A stretch of 64,000 bases of DNA from Hydrogenophaga sp. PAMC20947 (GCF_004795855.1 NZ_CP039252.1:2480001-2544000); one strand, 5' to 3'. Counted from the first letter of the stretch, positions 40,422-49,340 are shown. Translations and numbers: made by a program. Notes: generated by a model from the sequence alone, not told the origin.

Positions 40422-40894
40422 ACCCACCGTCTTTGCTGCACCGCGGCCAATCGCTCTGGCTGCTGATCACCGGCCTGCTGGATGGCCTGCGGCCTGCGGC
40501 CGCACTCTCCGCCCGCATTTACCTGGCCCAGGTGTTTTTTCTGGCGGGCCTGACCAAGATCCGCGACTGGGACATCACCCTGTTGCTATTCACCGAGGCG
40601 TACACAGTGCCCCTGCTGTCGCCCGAAGTGGCCGCGGTGCTGGGGACAGGCGCCGAACTGGTGTTGCCCGTTTTGCTGGTGTTGGGACTGGTGGGCCGTT
40701 TTTCTGCCCTGGGCCTGAGTGTGGTCAACTTCGTTGCCGTTCTCAGCCTGTCTGACATCGCGCCTGCCGCGCTCCAGCAGCACATCACCTGGGGCGTGTT
40801 GCTCGCGGTACTCGTGTTGTACGGGCTGGGCAAGTGGACCGTCGACTGTATGTGGATCCGACCGCGCATCGAGCGCCGTTTGGGCCAGTGCTGA
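40418..40894 (+). CDS. DoxX family membrane protein
   Basis: A 158-residue inner-membrane protein with four hydrophobic helices and the DoxX pattern (ARIYLAQVFFLAGLTKIRDW, then LGTGAELVLPVLLVLGLVGR). DoxX proteins are regular fourth members of bufferin-type operons; their activity is not settled but a redox or quinone-linked function is proposed. The start overlaps the DUF2063 stop. ynjB begins 26 bp later, so the transcript may continue. Confidence 0.85.
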   Translation: MNPPSLLHRGQSLWLLITGLLDGLRPAAALSARIYLAQVFFLAGLTKIRDWDITLLLFTEAYTVPLLSPEVAAVLGTGAELVLPVLLVLGLVGRFSALGLSVVNFVAVLSLSDIAPAALQQHITWGVLLAVLVLYGLGKWTVDCMWIRPRIERRLGQC

Positions 40895-40920
40895 CCCCAT
40901 TTTTTTTCAGGAGTTTCACC

Positions 40921-42156
40921 TTGAGTTTGACCACCGCCTCCTTGACCACTGCTGCCGTCAGCCGTCGCCACCTGCTGCTGGGTGCCGCTGGCGCCGCCAC
41001 CCTGCCCGTTGCATGGGCCCAGCAAAAGCCAGCGCCCGCTTGGGCAGACATCGAAAAGGCCGCCCGCGGTCAGACGGTATTTTTCAACGCCTGGGCCGGT
41101 AGCGAACGCACCAACGCCTACCTGCAATGGGTGGCGGCTGAGGTGATGACCAGCCACGGCGTGAAGCTGGAGCACGTCAAGATCACCGACACGGCCGATG
41201 TGGTCAAGCGCGTGCGCGCGGAAAAGGCCGCCGGCCGCGGCGAGACCGAAGGCACCGTGGATCTGGTCTGGATCAACGGTGAAAACTTTGCCACCCTGAA
41301 ACGTGAGGGACTGCTCTTTGGCCCCTTTGCGGAAGCCCAGCCCAATTTTCAGTACGTGGATGTGGCTGGAAAACCCACCACCCGCAACGATTTTTCAGTG
41401 CCCACCGAGGGCATGGAATCCCCGTGGGGCATGGCGCAACTCACCCTGTTTGCCGACGGCAAGCGCCTGCCCAAGCCGCCGCAAAACATGGCCGAACTGC
41501 TCGCGCTGGCGCGGAGCCAACCAGGTCGCATCACCTACCCGCGCCTGCCCGATTTCACCGGCACCACCTTTGTGAAACAAGCGCTGATCGAACATGTGTC
41601 CGACGTGTCGTTGTTGTCCAAGGCGCCCGTCGCGGCAGCCTTTGCGCAACAGACCGCGAACCTCTGGACGTTTCTAGACGCTTTGCACCCCCACCTCTGG
41701 CGCGGTGGCAAGCAGTTTCCGCAAACCCCTGCCGCCATTCGCCAGATGATGGCCGACGGCGAGTTGCTGCTGGCCTGGACGTTCAACCCCAACGAACCGG
41801 CCAATGAAATCGCAGCCAAGCGCCTGAGCCCTTCGGTGGTGAGCTGGCAGTTTGCCAAGGGCACCATCGGCAACACGCACTTCGTCGCCATTCCCTACAA
41901 CGCCCGCGGCAAAGCCGGCGCCCAAGTGGTGGCCAACTTCCTGCTTTCGGCCAAAGCCCAGGCGCGCAAGGCCGACATCGCCGAATGGGGCGACCCGACC
42001 GTGCTCGATCTCAAGCGCCTGCCCGCCGCCGACCGCGCGTTGTTCCCCGCCAAGCCATTGCCGGGGCAGGTGGCCCAAGCCGCGCCCACGCTGCCAGAAC
42101 CGCACGCGGGTTGGGTTGATCCGCTGGAGCGGGAGTGGACTCGACGGTACGCTTAG
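40921..42156 (+). CDS. ynjB: ABC transporter substrate-binding protein, YnjB-like
   Basis: A 411-residue periplasmic binding protein. The start is the TTG at 40921, seven bases after AGGAG; no better start exists near the signal. The N-terminus carries a Tat-type signal (VSRRHLLLGAAGAA, cleavage near AWAQ). The mature part has FFNAWAGSERTNAYLQWVA, VDLVWINGENF and GMESPWGMAQLT. E. coli YnjB is the homologue; the transported substrate is unknown, with thiamine or other small molecules suggested in annotations but not proven. It follows the DoxX gene closely. Confidence 0.85.
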   Translation: MSLTTASLTTAAVSRRHLLLGAAGAATLPVAWAQQKPAPAWADIEKAARGQTVFFNAWAGSERTNAYLQWVAAEVMTSHGVKLEHVKITDTADVVKRVRAEKAAGRGETEGTVDLVWINGENFATLKREGLLFGPFAEAQPNFQYVDVAGKPTTRNDFSVPTEGMESPWGMAQLTLFADGKRLPKPPQNMAELLALARSQPGRITYPRLPDFTGTTFVKQALIEHVSDVSLLSKAPVAAAFAQQTANLWTFLDALHPHLWRGGKQFPQTPAAIRQMMADGELLLAWTFNPNEPANEIAAKRLSPSVVSWQFAKGTIGNTHFVAIPYNARGKAGAQVVANFLLSAKAQARKADIAEWGDPTVLDLKRLPAADRALFPAKPLPGQVAQAAPTLPEPHAGWVDPLEREWTRRYA

Positions 42157-42200
42157 CCGCCCCGCCCCGTCCCGCCCCGCGCTGCGCGCGTCACCCCCTC

Positions 42201-42251
42201 AACCCGGAACGCTGGTGGCCCGGCGGAGCCGGTTCCGCGGCGTTCCGGGTT
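42201..42251. repeat. Imperfect hairpin with 11-bp arms between ynjB and ynjC
   Basis: AACCCGGAACG (42201-42211) and CGTTCCGGGTT (42241-42251) are perfect inverted arms around a 29-nt GC-rich loop that can itself fold. No T-tract follows, so it looks like a REP-type or mRNA-stabilising hairpin rather than a terminator. It fills part of a 135-bp gap within the operon. Confidence 0.6.
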
Positions 42252-42291
42252 GGGACATTTCGCTCCGCCAGCCCGCATTTTTTGAGCCCGA

Positions 42292-43914
42292 ATGATCGCC
42301 TTGCGTCTGCCCTTTTCTTTGCTGTTGCTCCTGCTTGCGGGCGGTCCGCTGCTGGCCATAACGGTCTTGTCGCTGGGCGCGTTGTTCGACGCGCAGGCCT
42401 GGGTCGCGCTGTGGAGCGACAGGCAATGGTTGCCCGCGCTGGGCCTGTCGCTCTGGACCGGCCTGAGCTCGACGGCGCTGGCCTGGTGGATCACCGCCTG
42501 GCTGCTGGCGCAAGGCTTTGTGCGCCAGCGCCTGGGCGCGTTGCTGCGCGGGGTGCCGGTGATGCTCGCCACGCCCCATGCCGCGTTCGCCATTGGCCTG
42601 GTGTTTCTGATCGCGCCCAGCGGCTGGTTGCTGCGCTCGCTATCGCCCTGGCTCACCGGCTTTGAATGGCCGCCCGCCTGGCCCACCACGCAAGACCCGT
42701 GGGGCCTGGGCCTGGTCTTCGCGTTGACCGCAAAAGAAATTCCATTCCTGCTCTGGACCGCCGCCACCCAGCTGCAGCGCGATGACGTGCGCCAGCGTTG
42801 GCGCGCCGAACACACGCTCGCGCAAACCCTCGGTTACGCGCCCAACCGCGCCTGGTGGCGCGTGGTATGGCCCCAGCTGGCGCCGCGCCTGTTCTGGCCG
42901 CTGCTGGCGGTATTGGCCTATGGGCTCACGGTGGTTGACATGGCGCTGGTCATCGGCCCCGCATCGCCACCCACGCTGGCTGTGCTGGCCTGGCAATGGC
43001 TGCAAGACGCCGATCTGGCGATCAATGCCCGCGGCGCGGCGGCTGGTGGCGTGTTGACACTGGCGGTGTTGGTCGCCGCGCTGGGCTGGCGGGGCATTCA
43101 ACACCGCCGCCGAAACATCAGCGGGCGGCGCGGCGATGCCCAAACCGCATCGGGCGGTCTGATCGGCCTGTGGCTGCTGGGCGGGCTCTATACCGCTGTT
43201 TTACTGGCGCTGTCCGTGGGCAGCTTTGCCGGCGTCTGGCCCTTTCCGGCGTTGTGGCCCGAAGCACTCACCACGCAAGCGTGGGCCAGCGTCTGGGCCA
43301 GCCGCGACACGGTAGGCACCACCCTGGCCTTGGCCCTGGCATCCACCGGCCTGGCCGTGGTGTGGTGTGTGGCCTGGCTGGAGCTGAGCCCCCGCCGGTG
43401 GGACATCGTCTTGCGCCCCCTGCTCTACCTGCCGCTGGTCTTGCCCGCGGTGTTGTGGGTGGTGGGGCTGTACAGCCTGGCCCTGCACACCCGGCTGGAA
43501 GGCCAGTGGAGCGGGCTGTTGCTGGCGCACACGGTGATGGTGCTGCCCTATGTATTGCTCGCGCTCTCGCCAGCCTACCTGGGCTTTGATCCCCGCGCGG
43601 CGCAGCTGAGCGCCAGCCTGGGCCATGGTCCTTGGGCCTTTTTGCTGCGGGTGAAATGGCCGCTGCTTCGACGTTCTCTGGCGGCGAGTGCCGCCGTGGG
43701 GTTTGCTGTGAGTGTGACCCAATACCTGCCCACCCTGTACATTGGCGCCGGGCGCTTCGGCACTGTGACCACCGAGGCCGTCACCCTGGCCGCCGGGGCC
43801 CAGCGCTCGCTCACCAGCGCTTACGCCGGCCTGCAATTCATCTTGCCCGTGCTCGCGTTTGCACTCGCCGCCTGGATGGGCCGCCCCCGACGGTTCAAAA
43901 CTCCCACCGCATGA
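42292..43914 (+). CDS. ynjC: ABC transporter permease, YnjC-like double module
   Basis: A 540-residue inner-membrane protein with two fused permease modules of about six helices each. The first EAA loop reads EHTLAQTLGYAPNRAWWRVV (about residues 178-197); the second appears as QLSASLGHGPWAFLLRVKWP near residue 445. A single polypeptide thus supplies both halves of the channel, as in E. coli YnjC. It overlaps the ATPase gene by four bases. Confidence 0.9.
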   Translation: MIALRLPFSLLLLLLAGGPLLAITVLSLGALFDAQAWVALWSDRQWLPALGLSLWTGLSSTALAWWITAWLLAQGFVRQRLGALLRGVPVMLATPHAAFAIGLVFLIAPSGWLLRSLSPWLTGFEWPPAWPTTQDPWGLGLVFALTAKEIPFLLWTAATQLQRDDVRQRWRAEHTLAQTLGYAPNRAWWRVVWPQLAPRLFWPLLAVLAYGLTVVDMALVIGPASPPTLAVLAWQWLQDADLAINARGAAAGGVLTLAVLVAALGWRGIQHRRRNISGRRGDAQTASGGLIGLWLLGGLYTAVLLALSVGSFAGVWPFPALWPEALTTQAWASVWASRDTVGTTLALALASTGLAVVWCVAWLELSPRRWDIVLRPLLYLPLVLPAVLWVVGLYSLALHTRLEGQWSGLLLAHTVMVLPYVLLALSPAYLGFDPRAAQLSASLGHGPWAFLLRVKWPLLRRSLAASAAVGFAVSVTQYLPTLYIGAGRFGTVTTEAVTLAAGAQRSLTSAYAGLQFILPVLAFALAAWMGRPRRFKTPTA

Positions 43915-44558
43915 CACTCTCTATCCAAATCCAGCACATCGGCAGCGCCCAGCGCGAACTGCTGCGAAACCTGCGTTTCGACGTGGCGCCCGGCCAGATC
44001 CTCACGCTCATGGGCGCCAGCGGCAGCGGCAAAAGCTCGGTGCTCGCGGCCATCGCCGGTACGCTGGCCAGCGTGAGCGAAGGCGGGCAGGCGTTGCGTT
44101 TTGAAGGCACGGTATCGCTGGAAGGCAACGATGTCACCCACCTGCCCACCGCCCAGCGCTGCATCGGCCTGCTGTTTCAAGACCCGCTGCTGTTCGCCCA
44201 CATGACCGTGGCAGAAAATCTGCTCTTCGCCGTGCCACCCGGCCCGCGCGCTCAGCGCCTGGCCAAAGTACAACAGGCCTTGCTGGACGCCGAGCTGGCC
44301 GACTACGGAGAGCGCGACCCGGCCACGCTCTCCGGCGGCCAGCGAGCCCGCGTGGCTCTCATGCGCGCCCTGCTCGCCCAGCCTTGCGCGCTGCTGCTCG
44401 ACGAACCCTTTTCCAAGCTCGACGCCGCGCTGCGCGACCAGTTCCGCCGGTTCGTGTTTGATCACATCCGCCGCCAAGGCATCCCCGCCGTGCTCGTGAC
44501 CCACGACGCGGCCGACATCGCCGACCCGGCATTCGTCATCGAGTTGAACCATGCTTGA
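43911..44558 (+). CDS. ynjD: ABC transporter ATP-binding protein, YnjD-like
   Basis: A 215-residue ATPase. Walker A is MGASGSGKSSVLAAIA (about residue 35), Q-loop LLFQDPLLFAHM, signature LSGGQRARVALMRALL, Walker B ALLLDEPFSKLD and H-loop VLVTHDA. All catalytic elements are present. It overlaps ynjC at its start and the phosphatidyltransferase gene at its stop (8 bp), indicating one tightly packed operon. Confidence 0.92.
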   Translation: MTLSIQIQHIGSAQRELLRNLRFDVAPGQILTLMGASGSGKSSVLAAIAGTLASVSEGGQALRFEGTVSLEGNDVTHLPTAQRCIGLLFQDPLLFAHMTVAENLLFAVPPGPRAQRLAKVQQALLDAELADYGERDPATLSGGQRARVALMRALLAQPCALLLDEPFSKLDAALRDQFRRFVFDHIRRQGIPAVLVTHDAADIADPAFVIELNHA

Positions 44559-45156
44559 CCGCGCCATCCAGACCGCCATCAAACCCCTGCTGACGAAAGC
44601 CGCGCGCGCTTTGGTCGCGGTGGGTATCGGCGCCGACGCACTCACCGTGATCGGTTTCATGGTCGGCATGGCCGCTGCCGTGGCCATTGCCTTTGAGTCC
44701 TACATGGCCGGGCTGGTGATGCTGCTGATCTCGCGCCTCATGGACGGGCTCGACGGCGCCGTGGCCCGCGAAACCACACCCACCGACCGTGGCGGTTTTC
44801 TCGACATCACGCTGGACTTCCTGTTTTACGCCAGCATCCCACTGGCTTTCGCCATAGCCAACCCCGCGCAAAACGCCCTGCCCGCTGCCGTCTTGCTTGC
44901 CGCTTTCATCGGCACCGCCAGCAGCTTCCTGGCCTTTGCCATCGTGGCCGAGAAAAACCGCATGGCATCCACCGCATTTCCCGACAAGAGTTTTTATTTT
45001 CTGGGTGGCTTGACCGAAGCCACCGAAACCATCGTCGCCCTGAGCGCCATGTGCCTCTGGCCCGAAGCCTTCCCGCTGATCGCCTATGGGTTTGCCGTGT
45101 TGTGTGCGATCACCATCGTGATGCGGATTGGGTGGGGGTGGCAGCGGTTTCGGTGA
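44551..45156 (+). CDS. ynjF: CDP-alcohol phosphatidyltransferase family protein, YnjF-like
   Basis: A 201-residue membrane protein with about six helices. The CDP-alcohol motif is present as DGLDGAVARETTPTDRGG followed by FLDITLD; the spacer after AR is seven residues instead of the usual eight. Such enzymes join a CDP-activated lipid to an alcohol. E. coli has the same gene in its ynj operon, but the alcohol substrate is unknown. Its link with an ABC transporter is conserved and unexplained. Confidence 0.87.
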   Translation: MLDRAIQTAIKPLLTKAARALVAVGIGADALTVIGFMVGMAAAVAIAFESYMAGLVMLLISRLMDGLDGAVARETTPTDRGGFLDITLDFLFYASIPLAFAIANPAQNALPAAVLLAAFIGTASSFLAFAIVAEKNRMASTAFPDKSFYFLGGLTEATETIVALSAMCLWPEAFPLIAYGFAVLCAITIVMRIGWGWQRFR

Positions 45157-45293
45157 AGGGTGCGCAGCTTTTGACCTGGCCCTACCTTCATGCCGGTTTG
45201 AATGCAACGCAAGAACAAGGCAAGAGGCCGCAAACAGTGCCGTGGCACGGCAAGGCCAAATAACGCAGTTCTCGCGATGAGGGCGAATCGGCA

Positions 45294-45728
45294 TCAGGCA
45301 CCATGTGGGAAGGCACTGAGCAACTCACTCGGGGCTTCATTCTTTGACTGAGGCAACCGATCGGTGATCTCAAACCAAGGCGCTTTTGAGCCAACCATCA
45401 CGTGGCGCATCGGCTTGCAGCCTGGCTCACCGTCGACAGTACCCAATGCCAAACCGAAGGCGCCTTGAAACGCTTGTTTGGCAACAAACTGCATCGTGGA
45501 GCCACACACTTTGCAGAAGGTTCTCGTGACCTCTGGGGAGGACTGGTATTGGCCCAGTTGCTCCTGGCCCTGAACCCACCGGAAGTTGCTGGACTCGACA
45601 TAGGCCCAGGTTGCGAAAGCGGCACCCGTCGCTTTTCGACACAGAGAACAATGGCAGTTTCTCGCCCACTGAAGCGGGCTGTCAATGCTGTATTTGATTG
45701 CGCCACAAAGGCAGCCACCGGTGATCAT
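45294..45728 (-). CDS. GFA family zinc-binding protein
   Basis: A 144-residue protein of the glutathione-dependent formaldehyde-activating (GFA) fold. The zinc cysteines are in the expected places: GGCLCGAIKY (6 and 8), CHCSLCRKATGA and TRTFCKVCGSTM. Most family members do not act on formaldehyde and their substrates are unknown. It is convergent with ynjF; the 137 bp between the stops shows no gene. Confidence 0.85.
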   Translation of the reverse strand: MITGGCLCGAIKYSIDSPLQWARNCHCSLCRKATGAAFATWAYVESSNFRWVQGQEQLGQYQSSPEVTRTFCKVCGSTMQFVAKQAFQGAFGLALGTVDGEPGCKPMRHVMVGSKAPWFEITDRLPQSKNEAPSELLSAFPHGA

Positions 45729-46155
45729 GTTTTTTCCCTTCAGCCTGGAATGCGCCACCCTTGCGCAGCTTTTTGCGCGAAGTCTGGATTGACCGCAAGA
45801 CCGACCGTGAGAGCCACCGTGTTGAGACGTGAGCATCTGCGGTTGTCTGCTGACGCGGTTTGCTGGCCACAAACAGTCACTGCGAGCGACCACCCCACAA
45901 CCGAACTTTGAGCGTTTCGCCTGGCACCAAATATTTTGTCAGGTTGCCGATTTCGTATGGAGGGGCGGTGGTATCACGGCTGACGCTCGCCACCCAGAAG
46001 ACGTGGAGTTTCATTTTGCCGTTGAAACTGCCTCCCACGTATTTCACGGCTGCCGCCTCTGCATCGACACGCTCGAGTTGCGCAAATCGGGGCAGAGGCT
46101 AGAGCAGACCATCAACCTGCCGAAACTGCGATGAGATCGCTGTAGGGCATGGTTT
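45729..46155. other. 427-bp interval with an unassigned open frame
   Basis: No recognised gene lies here. On the minus strand a frame is open from 46098 to a TGA at 45877 and reads like protein (VKYVGGSFNGKMKLHVFW, then YEIGNLTKYLVPGE), but it has no good start codon and is only about 73 codons. A GTG-initiated frame on the plus strand (45829-46134) is in the same codon register and is its mirror. Base composition at third positions does not favour either strand. It may be a decayed gene fragment. Confidence 0.3.
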
Positions 46156-46980
46156 TCAGTCCATCCCCAGCAACGCCGGCCAGCGATCGGCCCAGCAACA
46201 CGCATGGTCGGCATCCTCGACGATCCGGAGGTTGCTGGCGTTCAGTCCAGTGAAGGCAACGGGCCACTTCCGGGCCAATGCGGGTGGCATCACCCTGTCG
46301 TGGCCTCCCAGGAAATGCGTTTGCGGCAGGTCTGCCGACAACGTCGCGCTATCGGCGGCATTCAAAGAAACATCCAGCGCTCGCACACGGTGGTAAGACG
46401 TCCACGCCCGGTGGTCGAGATTGCCCGCGACCGTGATCAGCCGCGCTACATCCGTTCGGCGTGCAGCGACCAGCGCCGCGACCGCTGCGCCGCCTGAATA
46501 GCCCACCAACACCAGCTTTGTGACGTTGAAGCGTTGTTTCAGGTCATCGATGGCGAGGTTCATTGCATGGATCACCTCGGGGGCGAAGCGGGCCTCGGTC
46601 CAGTAACGCTGAGCGCAGCCTGATTGTGCGGCATTCACATACTGGCAGGGTCGGGCCAGGTAAACGGCATGGCCTGCTGGTTGCGCCAAGGCGAGTCGCA
46701 AGGCCAGCGGGTCGCGCGGGGTGGGATCCGTGGACGGTTGGGTGCCTGATATCCAGGCAAATCCATCGCCTTCGATATAGACCGTCAATGGCTTGCCAGC
46801 AGTCAAGCTGGGCGGGGCGTAGGCCACCAGATCGAAGTCGCCAGCGGGAATGTGACTCGACAGCCAGCCCTTGCTGGAAGCCAACGCCATGGCGTGCGCC
46901 TGCCGCTCGCTGGCGGACGGCAGGGTCGAGCAACCCGCCAGCAAGAGGGCAGACAGCGCCCAAGGGATCAGGATGCGCAC
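46156..46980 (-). CDS. Alpha/beta-hydrolase lipoprotein
   Basis: A 274-residue lipoprotein starting at a GTG (46980). The signal ends in LLAGC at about residue 17. The hydrolase fold shows TVYIEGDGFAW, the nucleophile elbow LVGYSGGAAVAAL with the catalytic serine, GGHDRVMPP with a likely acid, and DADHACCW with the likely histidine. The physiological substrate is unknown. It lies 42 bp downstream of an autotransporter on the same strand; a truncated copy lies in the same position after the second autotransporter, so the two gene types travel together. Confidence 0.82.
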   Translation of the reverse strand: MRILIPWALSALLLAGCSTLPSASERQAHAMALASSKGWLSSHIPAGDFDLVAYAPPSLTAGKPLTVYIEGDGFAWISGTQPSTDPTPRDPLALRLALAQPAGHAVYLARPCQYVNAAQSGCAQRYWTEARFAPEVIHAMNLAIDDLKQRFNVTKLVLVGYSGGAAVAALVAARRTDVARLITVAGNLDHRAWTSYHRVRALDVSLNAADSATLSADLPQTHFLGGHDRVMPPALARKWPVAFTGLNASNLRIVEDADHACCWADRWPALLGMD

Positions 46981-47022
46981 GCCCAGCCTTTTGGGTGCGC
47001 GGCCGTGCTCACAAGCACGCCC

Positions 47023-49194
47023 TCAAAACGCCCAGCGCAGCTTGACGCTGGCGGTCTGGTTAAGGAAGTCTTCCCGGTATTCCACGTCGTAGCGGGCCGC
47101 GAGCTCCACGCCGTTTTGTAGCTGGGTGGCAATGCCCAGGCCCGCGCGCACCAGCCAAGGGCTGGGGTCGATGCCCTGGGTGGTGAAGGCCAGCCCGGGG
47201 GCGCCGGCATAGGTGGATGTGAGGCTGCGCTGCTGGTTCAAGGCGTCGTAGCCCAGCCCCAGATTGGCCGTGACCGAGGTGCCTGAGGCGTAGCGGTGGG
47301 AGAGCTTGCCATCGGCGGCAAGAATCAGCTCATCGGTGGTGCGGCCCGCCACGTTCAGGTTCAGCGCGCCAGCGCCGCGCTCGGTGTAGGCGCTGTCCTT
47401 GATCCAGCTGTAGTCTGCCCGCACCGAGGGCGTGAAGCTGGTGCCTTCGGCGAGCTTGACGTTGCGGCCCACCCCGGCGCCCAGCGTGGCCACCAGGCTG
47501 TCGAAGCTGGCGCTGGCGGTGGTGCCCGCGAAAGTGATCTGACGCTGACCCTTGTTCTTGTTCTGGCCAAGGCTGGCCTGGAAGTTCAGGTGGGTGACCG
47601 GATCCAGGCTGTGGCTGCCGTAGCCGATGAGCTGGTACACATCGACCTTGGTGCTGTTGGGCGCCACGCTGGATGTGCCATCGGTGGTGGCGGCTGCATA
47701 CGCAAAAGAGGCGCCCACTCGCGTGCTGTCCGACACTTTGGCATCGGCACCGAAGGCGAGGCCACTGGTGCTGGCTTTGAAGCCGGCGGCCCCGCTGCGG
47801 TTGTCTTGGTCGGCCCAGCTGCCAAAGGGCTTCATCCAGACATTTTTGTCGCCGTAGAAAGCATCGCCAGAAGCCAGACCCAGCTTCACAGAAGCGTCCT
47901 GGTTGAAGGCAATACGGTCTTGCACGACCCCAGCCGTGGCGCCGTTCGCTGTGTGGGCTGCGCCCACGCTGGCACTGGGGTTGGGCTGGGTTTGGCTCAC
48001 AGCGCGATTGACACCCGCATCGTCGGTGATCGAGACGAACTGGAGCGCGAGAGGACCATTGGGGGCGCTGGCAAACACCCGCCCCAGCACATTGGCAGCC
48101 TCGTACGCTGGCGAGTTACCGGCACCGCGGACGATCTGCTCCACCAATGTGTAGCTGGGGGCTGGGGCTGGGGCTGGGGCTGGGGCTGGGGCTGGGGCTG
48201 GAGCGGGGGCCGCAACTGGTGCCGGCGTCGATGCAGCGGAAGAAGCAGCAGGTGCAGCAGGTGCAGCAGCCAGCGTCAAGTCGACGCTGTCAGATTTGTA
48301 CACCGGTGTGAAGTTGAACAGGGCGCTGTTGTCGGTGGTGTTGGCAAAAGTGCCGCTCACGACATGAGCTTTGATGATGTCGGTGAGTGTGTTGCCATGC
48401 GTTTGTGCGCCGGTCATGGTGCTGGCATCGACGGCGAGTGTGCCGCCGAGGTTGGCGGTACCGCTGACAATTAGCTTGCCGAATGCCGTATCGCTCACAG
48501 CGGGGCTGAATGTGCCGGTGTTGGTGAAGTCGCCGGTGATCTTTGCGGTGCTGCCCGCGCCGATTTTGAGCGTGCCGGCATTGGTAAATCCACTGACGGT
48601 GAACCACTGCCCGTCGTTCATGGTGTAGGTGGCCCCTGCGGCGATCGACACTGGCGTATTCGGTGCATACACCTTGCCAATGAACTTGGCGGTGTCGTTG
48701 CCGGCGATCGTGAGGCTGCCCAAAGTCGCCCCATCTCCAACAGCAATATAGATGCTGCTTTCTCCCCCAGAGATGATGCCGCTGTTGGTGATGCTGGTGA
48801 TGCTCGCATCGACCGCAAAAATGCCGGAAGAAGTCTCGGAAGTCCCAGAGATGGTACCGCCGTTGGTGATGCTACCTATAGCCACTCTGTCTAACGAAAC
48901 AGCGGAATTAGCCACTTCGATCGCACCGGTTCCATCGACGGTGAGGCTCTGACCTGCACCAAGCTTGCAAATTACAGATATTGGTGTACTCACCGTGATC
49001 ATGTCGTTGATGCCAACACTGCATCCTGACCCCGCCAGCGCCGGGCTAGATGCCATCGAAGCCAGCGCGATCACCACCGCCGAAGCGATGGCCGAGCGTG
49101 TGGAAGAGGGCATGCCGCGCGTGGCGGCGCCATCGTGGGCAATAACATGCGCCTGGCGCGACTCAGACCAGACGGTGCGGTGGATTTTGTTCAT
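47023..49194 (-). CDS. Autotransporter outer-membrane protein 1
   Basis: A 723-residue type V secretion protein. It begins with an extended signal peptide region (MNKIHRTVWSESRQAHVIAH) and a hydrophobic segment cleaved near residue 54. The passenger (about 55-330) carries NGGTISG and NSGIISG repeats of a beta-helix. A Pro-Ala linker (about residues 350-370) follows. The C-terminal 280 residues form a beta-barrel ending in LRWAF, with Phe last as required for Bam recognition. The ATG at 49194 is the standard ESPR start, though the frame is open further upstream. Its barrel is highly similar to that of the neighbouring autotransporter. Confidence 0.88.
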   Translation of the reverse strand: MNKIHRTVWSESRQAHVIAHDGAATRGMPSSTRSAIASAVVIALASMASSPALAGSGCSVGINDMITVSTPISVICKLGAGQSLTVDGTGAIEVANSAVSLDRVAIGSITNGGTISGTSETSSGIFAVDASITSITNSGIISGGESSIYIAVGDGATLGSLTIAGNDTAKFIGKVYAPNTPVSIAAGATYTMNDGQWFTVSGFTNAGTLKIGAGSTAKITGDFTNTGTFSPAVSDTAFGKLIVSGTANLGGTLAVDASTMTGAQTHGNTLTDIIKAHVVSGTFANTTDNSALFNFTPVYKSDSVDLTLAAAPAAPAASSAASTPAPVAAPAPAPAPAPAPAPAPAPSYTLVEQIVRGAGNSPAYEAANVLGRVFASAPNGPLALQFVSITDDAGVNRAVSQTQPNPSASVGAAHTANGATAGVVQDRIAFNQDASVKLGLASGDAFYGDKNVWMKPFGSWADQDNRSGAAGFKASTSGLAFGADAKVSDSTRVGASFAYAAATTDGTSSVAPNSTKVDVYQLIGYGSHSLDPVTHLNFQASLGQNKNKGQRQITFAGTTASASFDSLVATLGAGVGRNVKLAEGTSFTPSVRADYSWIKDSAYTERGAGALNLNVAGRTTDELILAADGKLSHRYASGTSVTANLGLGYDALNQQRSLTSTYAGAPGLAFTTQGIDPSPWLVRAGLGIATQLQNGVELAARYDVEYREDFLNQTASVKLRWAF
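48158..48199 (-). repeat. Hexanucleotide tandem repeat in the autotransporter 1 linker
   Basis: Seven perfect copies of GGGGCT on the plus strand (AGCCCC on the coding strand) encode the Pro-Ala linker between passenger and barrel. Copy changes would keep the frame and alter linker length. The second autotransporter has a shorter, non-repetitive version. Confidence 0.9.
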
Positions 49195-49340
49195 GGATGC
49201 TCGCCTCTGGGGCAAGTGGATGGAAGTGGCACGCGGCTGGCGTGTAAAGAACGGGGCTCCATGCATGTTGCGGTGTTTGCGCACCCAACGATCCAATGAG
49301 AAGGTGCAGTTATCGGGGGCAGATGGTTGCGCCCGGGTTG
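49195..49340 (-). promoter_or_regulatory. Conserved leader upstream of autotransporter 1
   Basis: The roughly 140 bases before the start are strongly similar to those before autotransporter 2, including AAACACCGCAACATGCATGGAG, and are open in frame with the gene. The shared GAGGCGAG lies just before the ATG and acts as ribosome-binding site. The rest may be a duplicated promoter and untranslated leader. Confidence 0.5.

Noticed and set aside
42157..42291. Terminator between ynjB and ynjC
   Set aside because: The 11-bp hairpin has a 29-nt loop and no T-tract, so I list it as a repeat/hairpin only.
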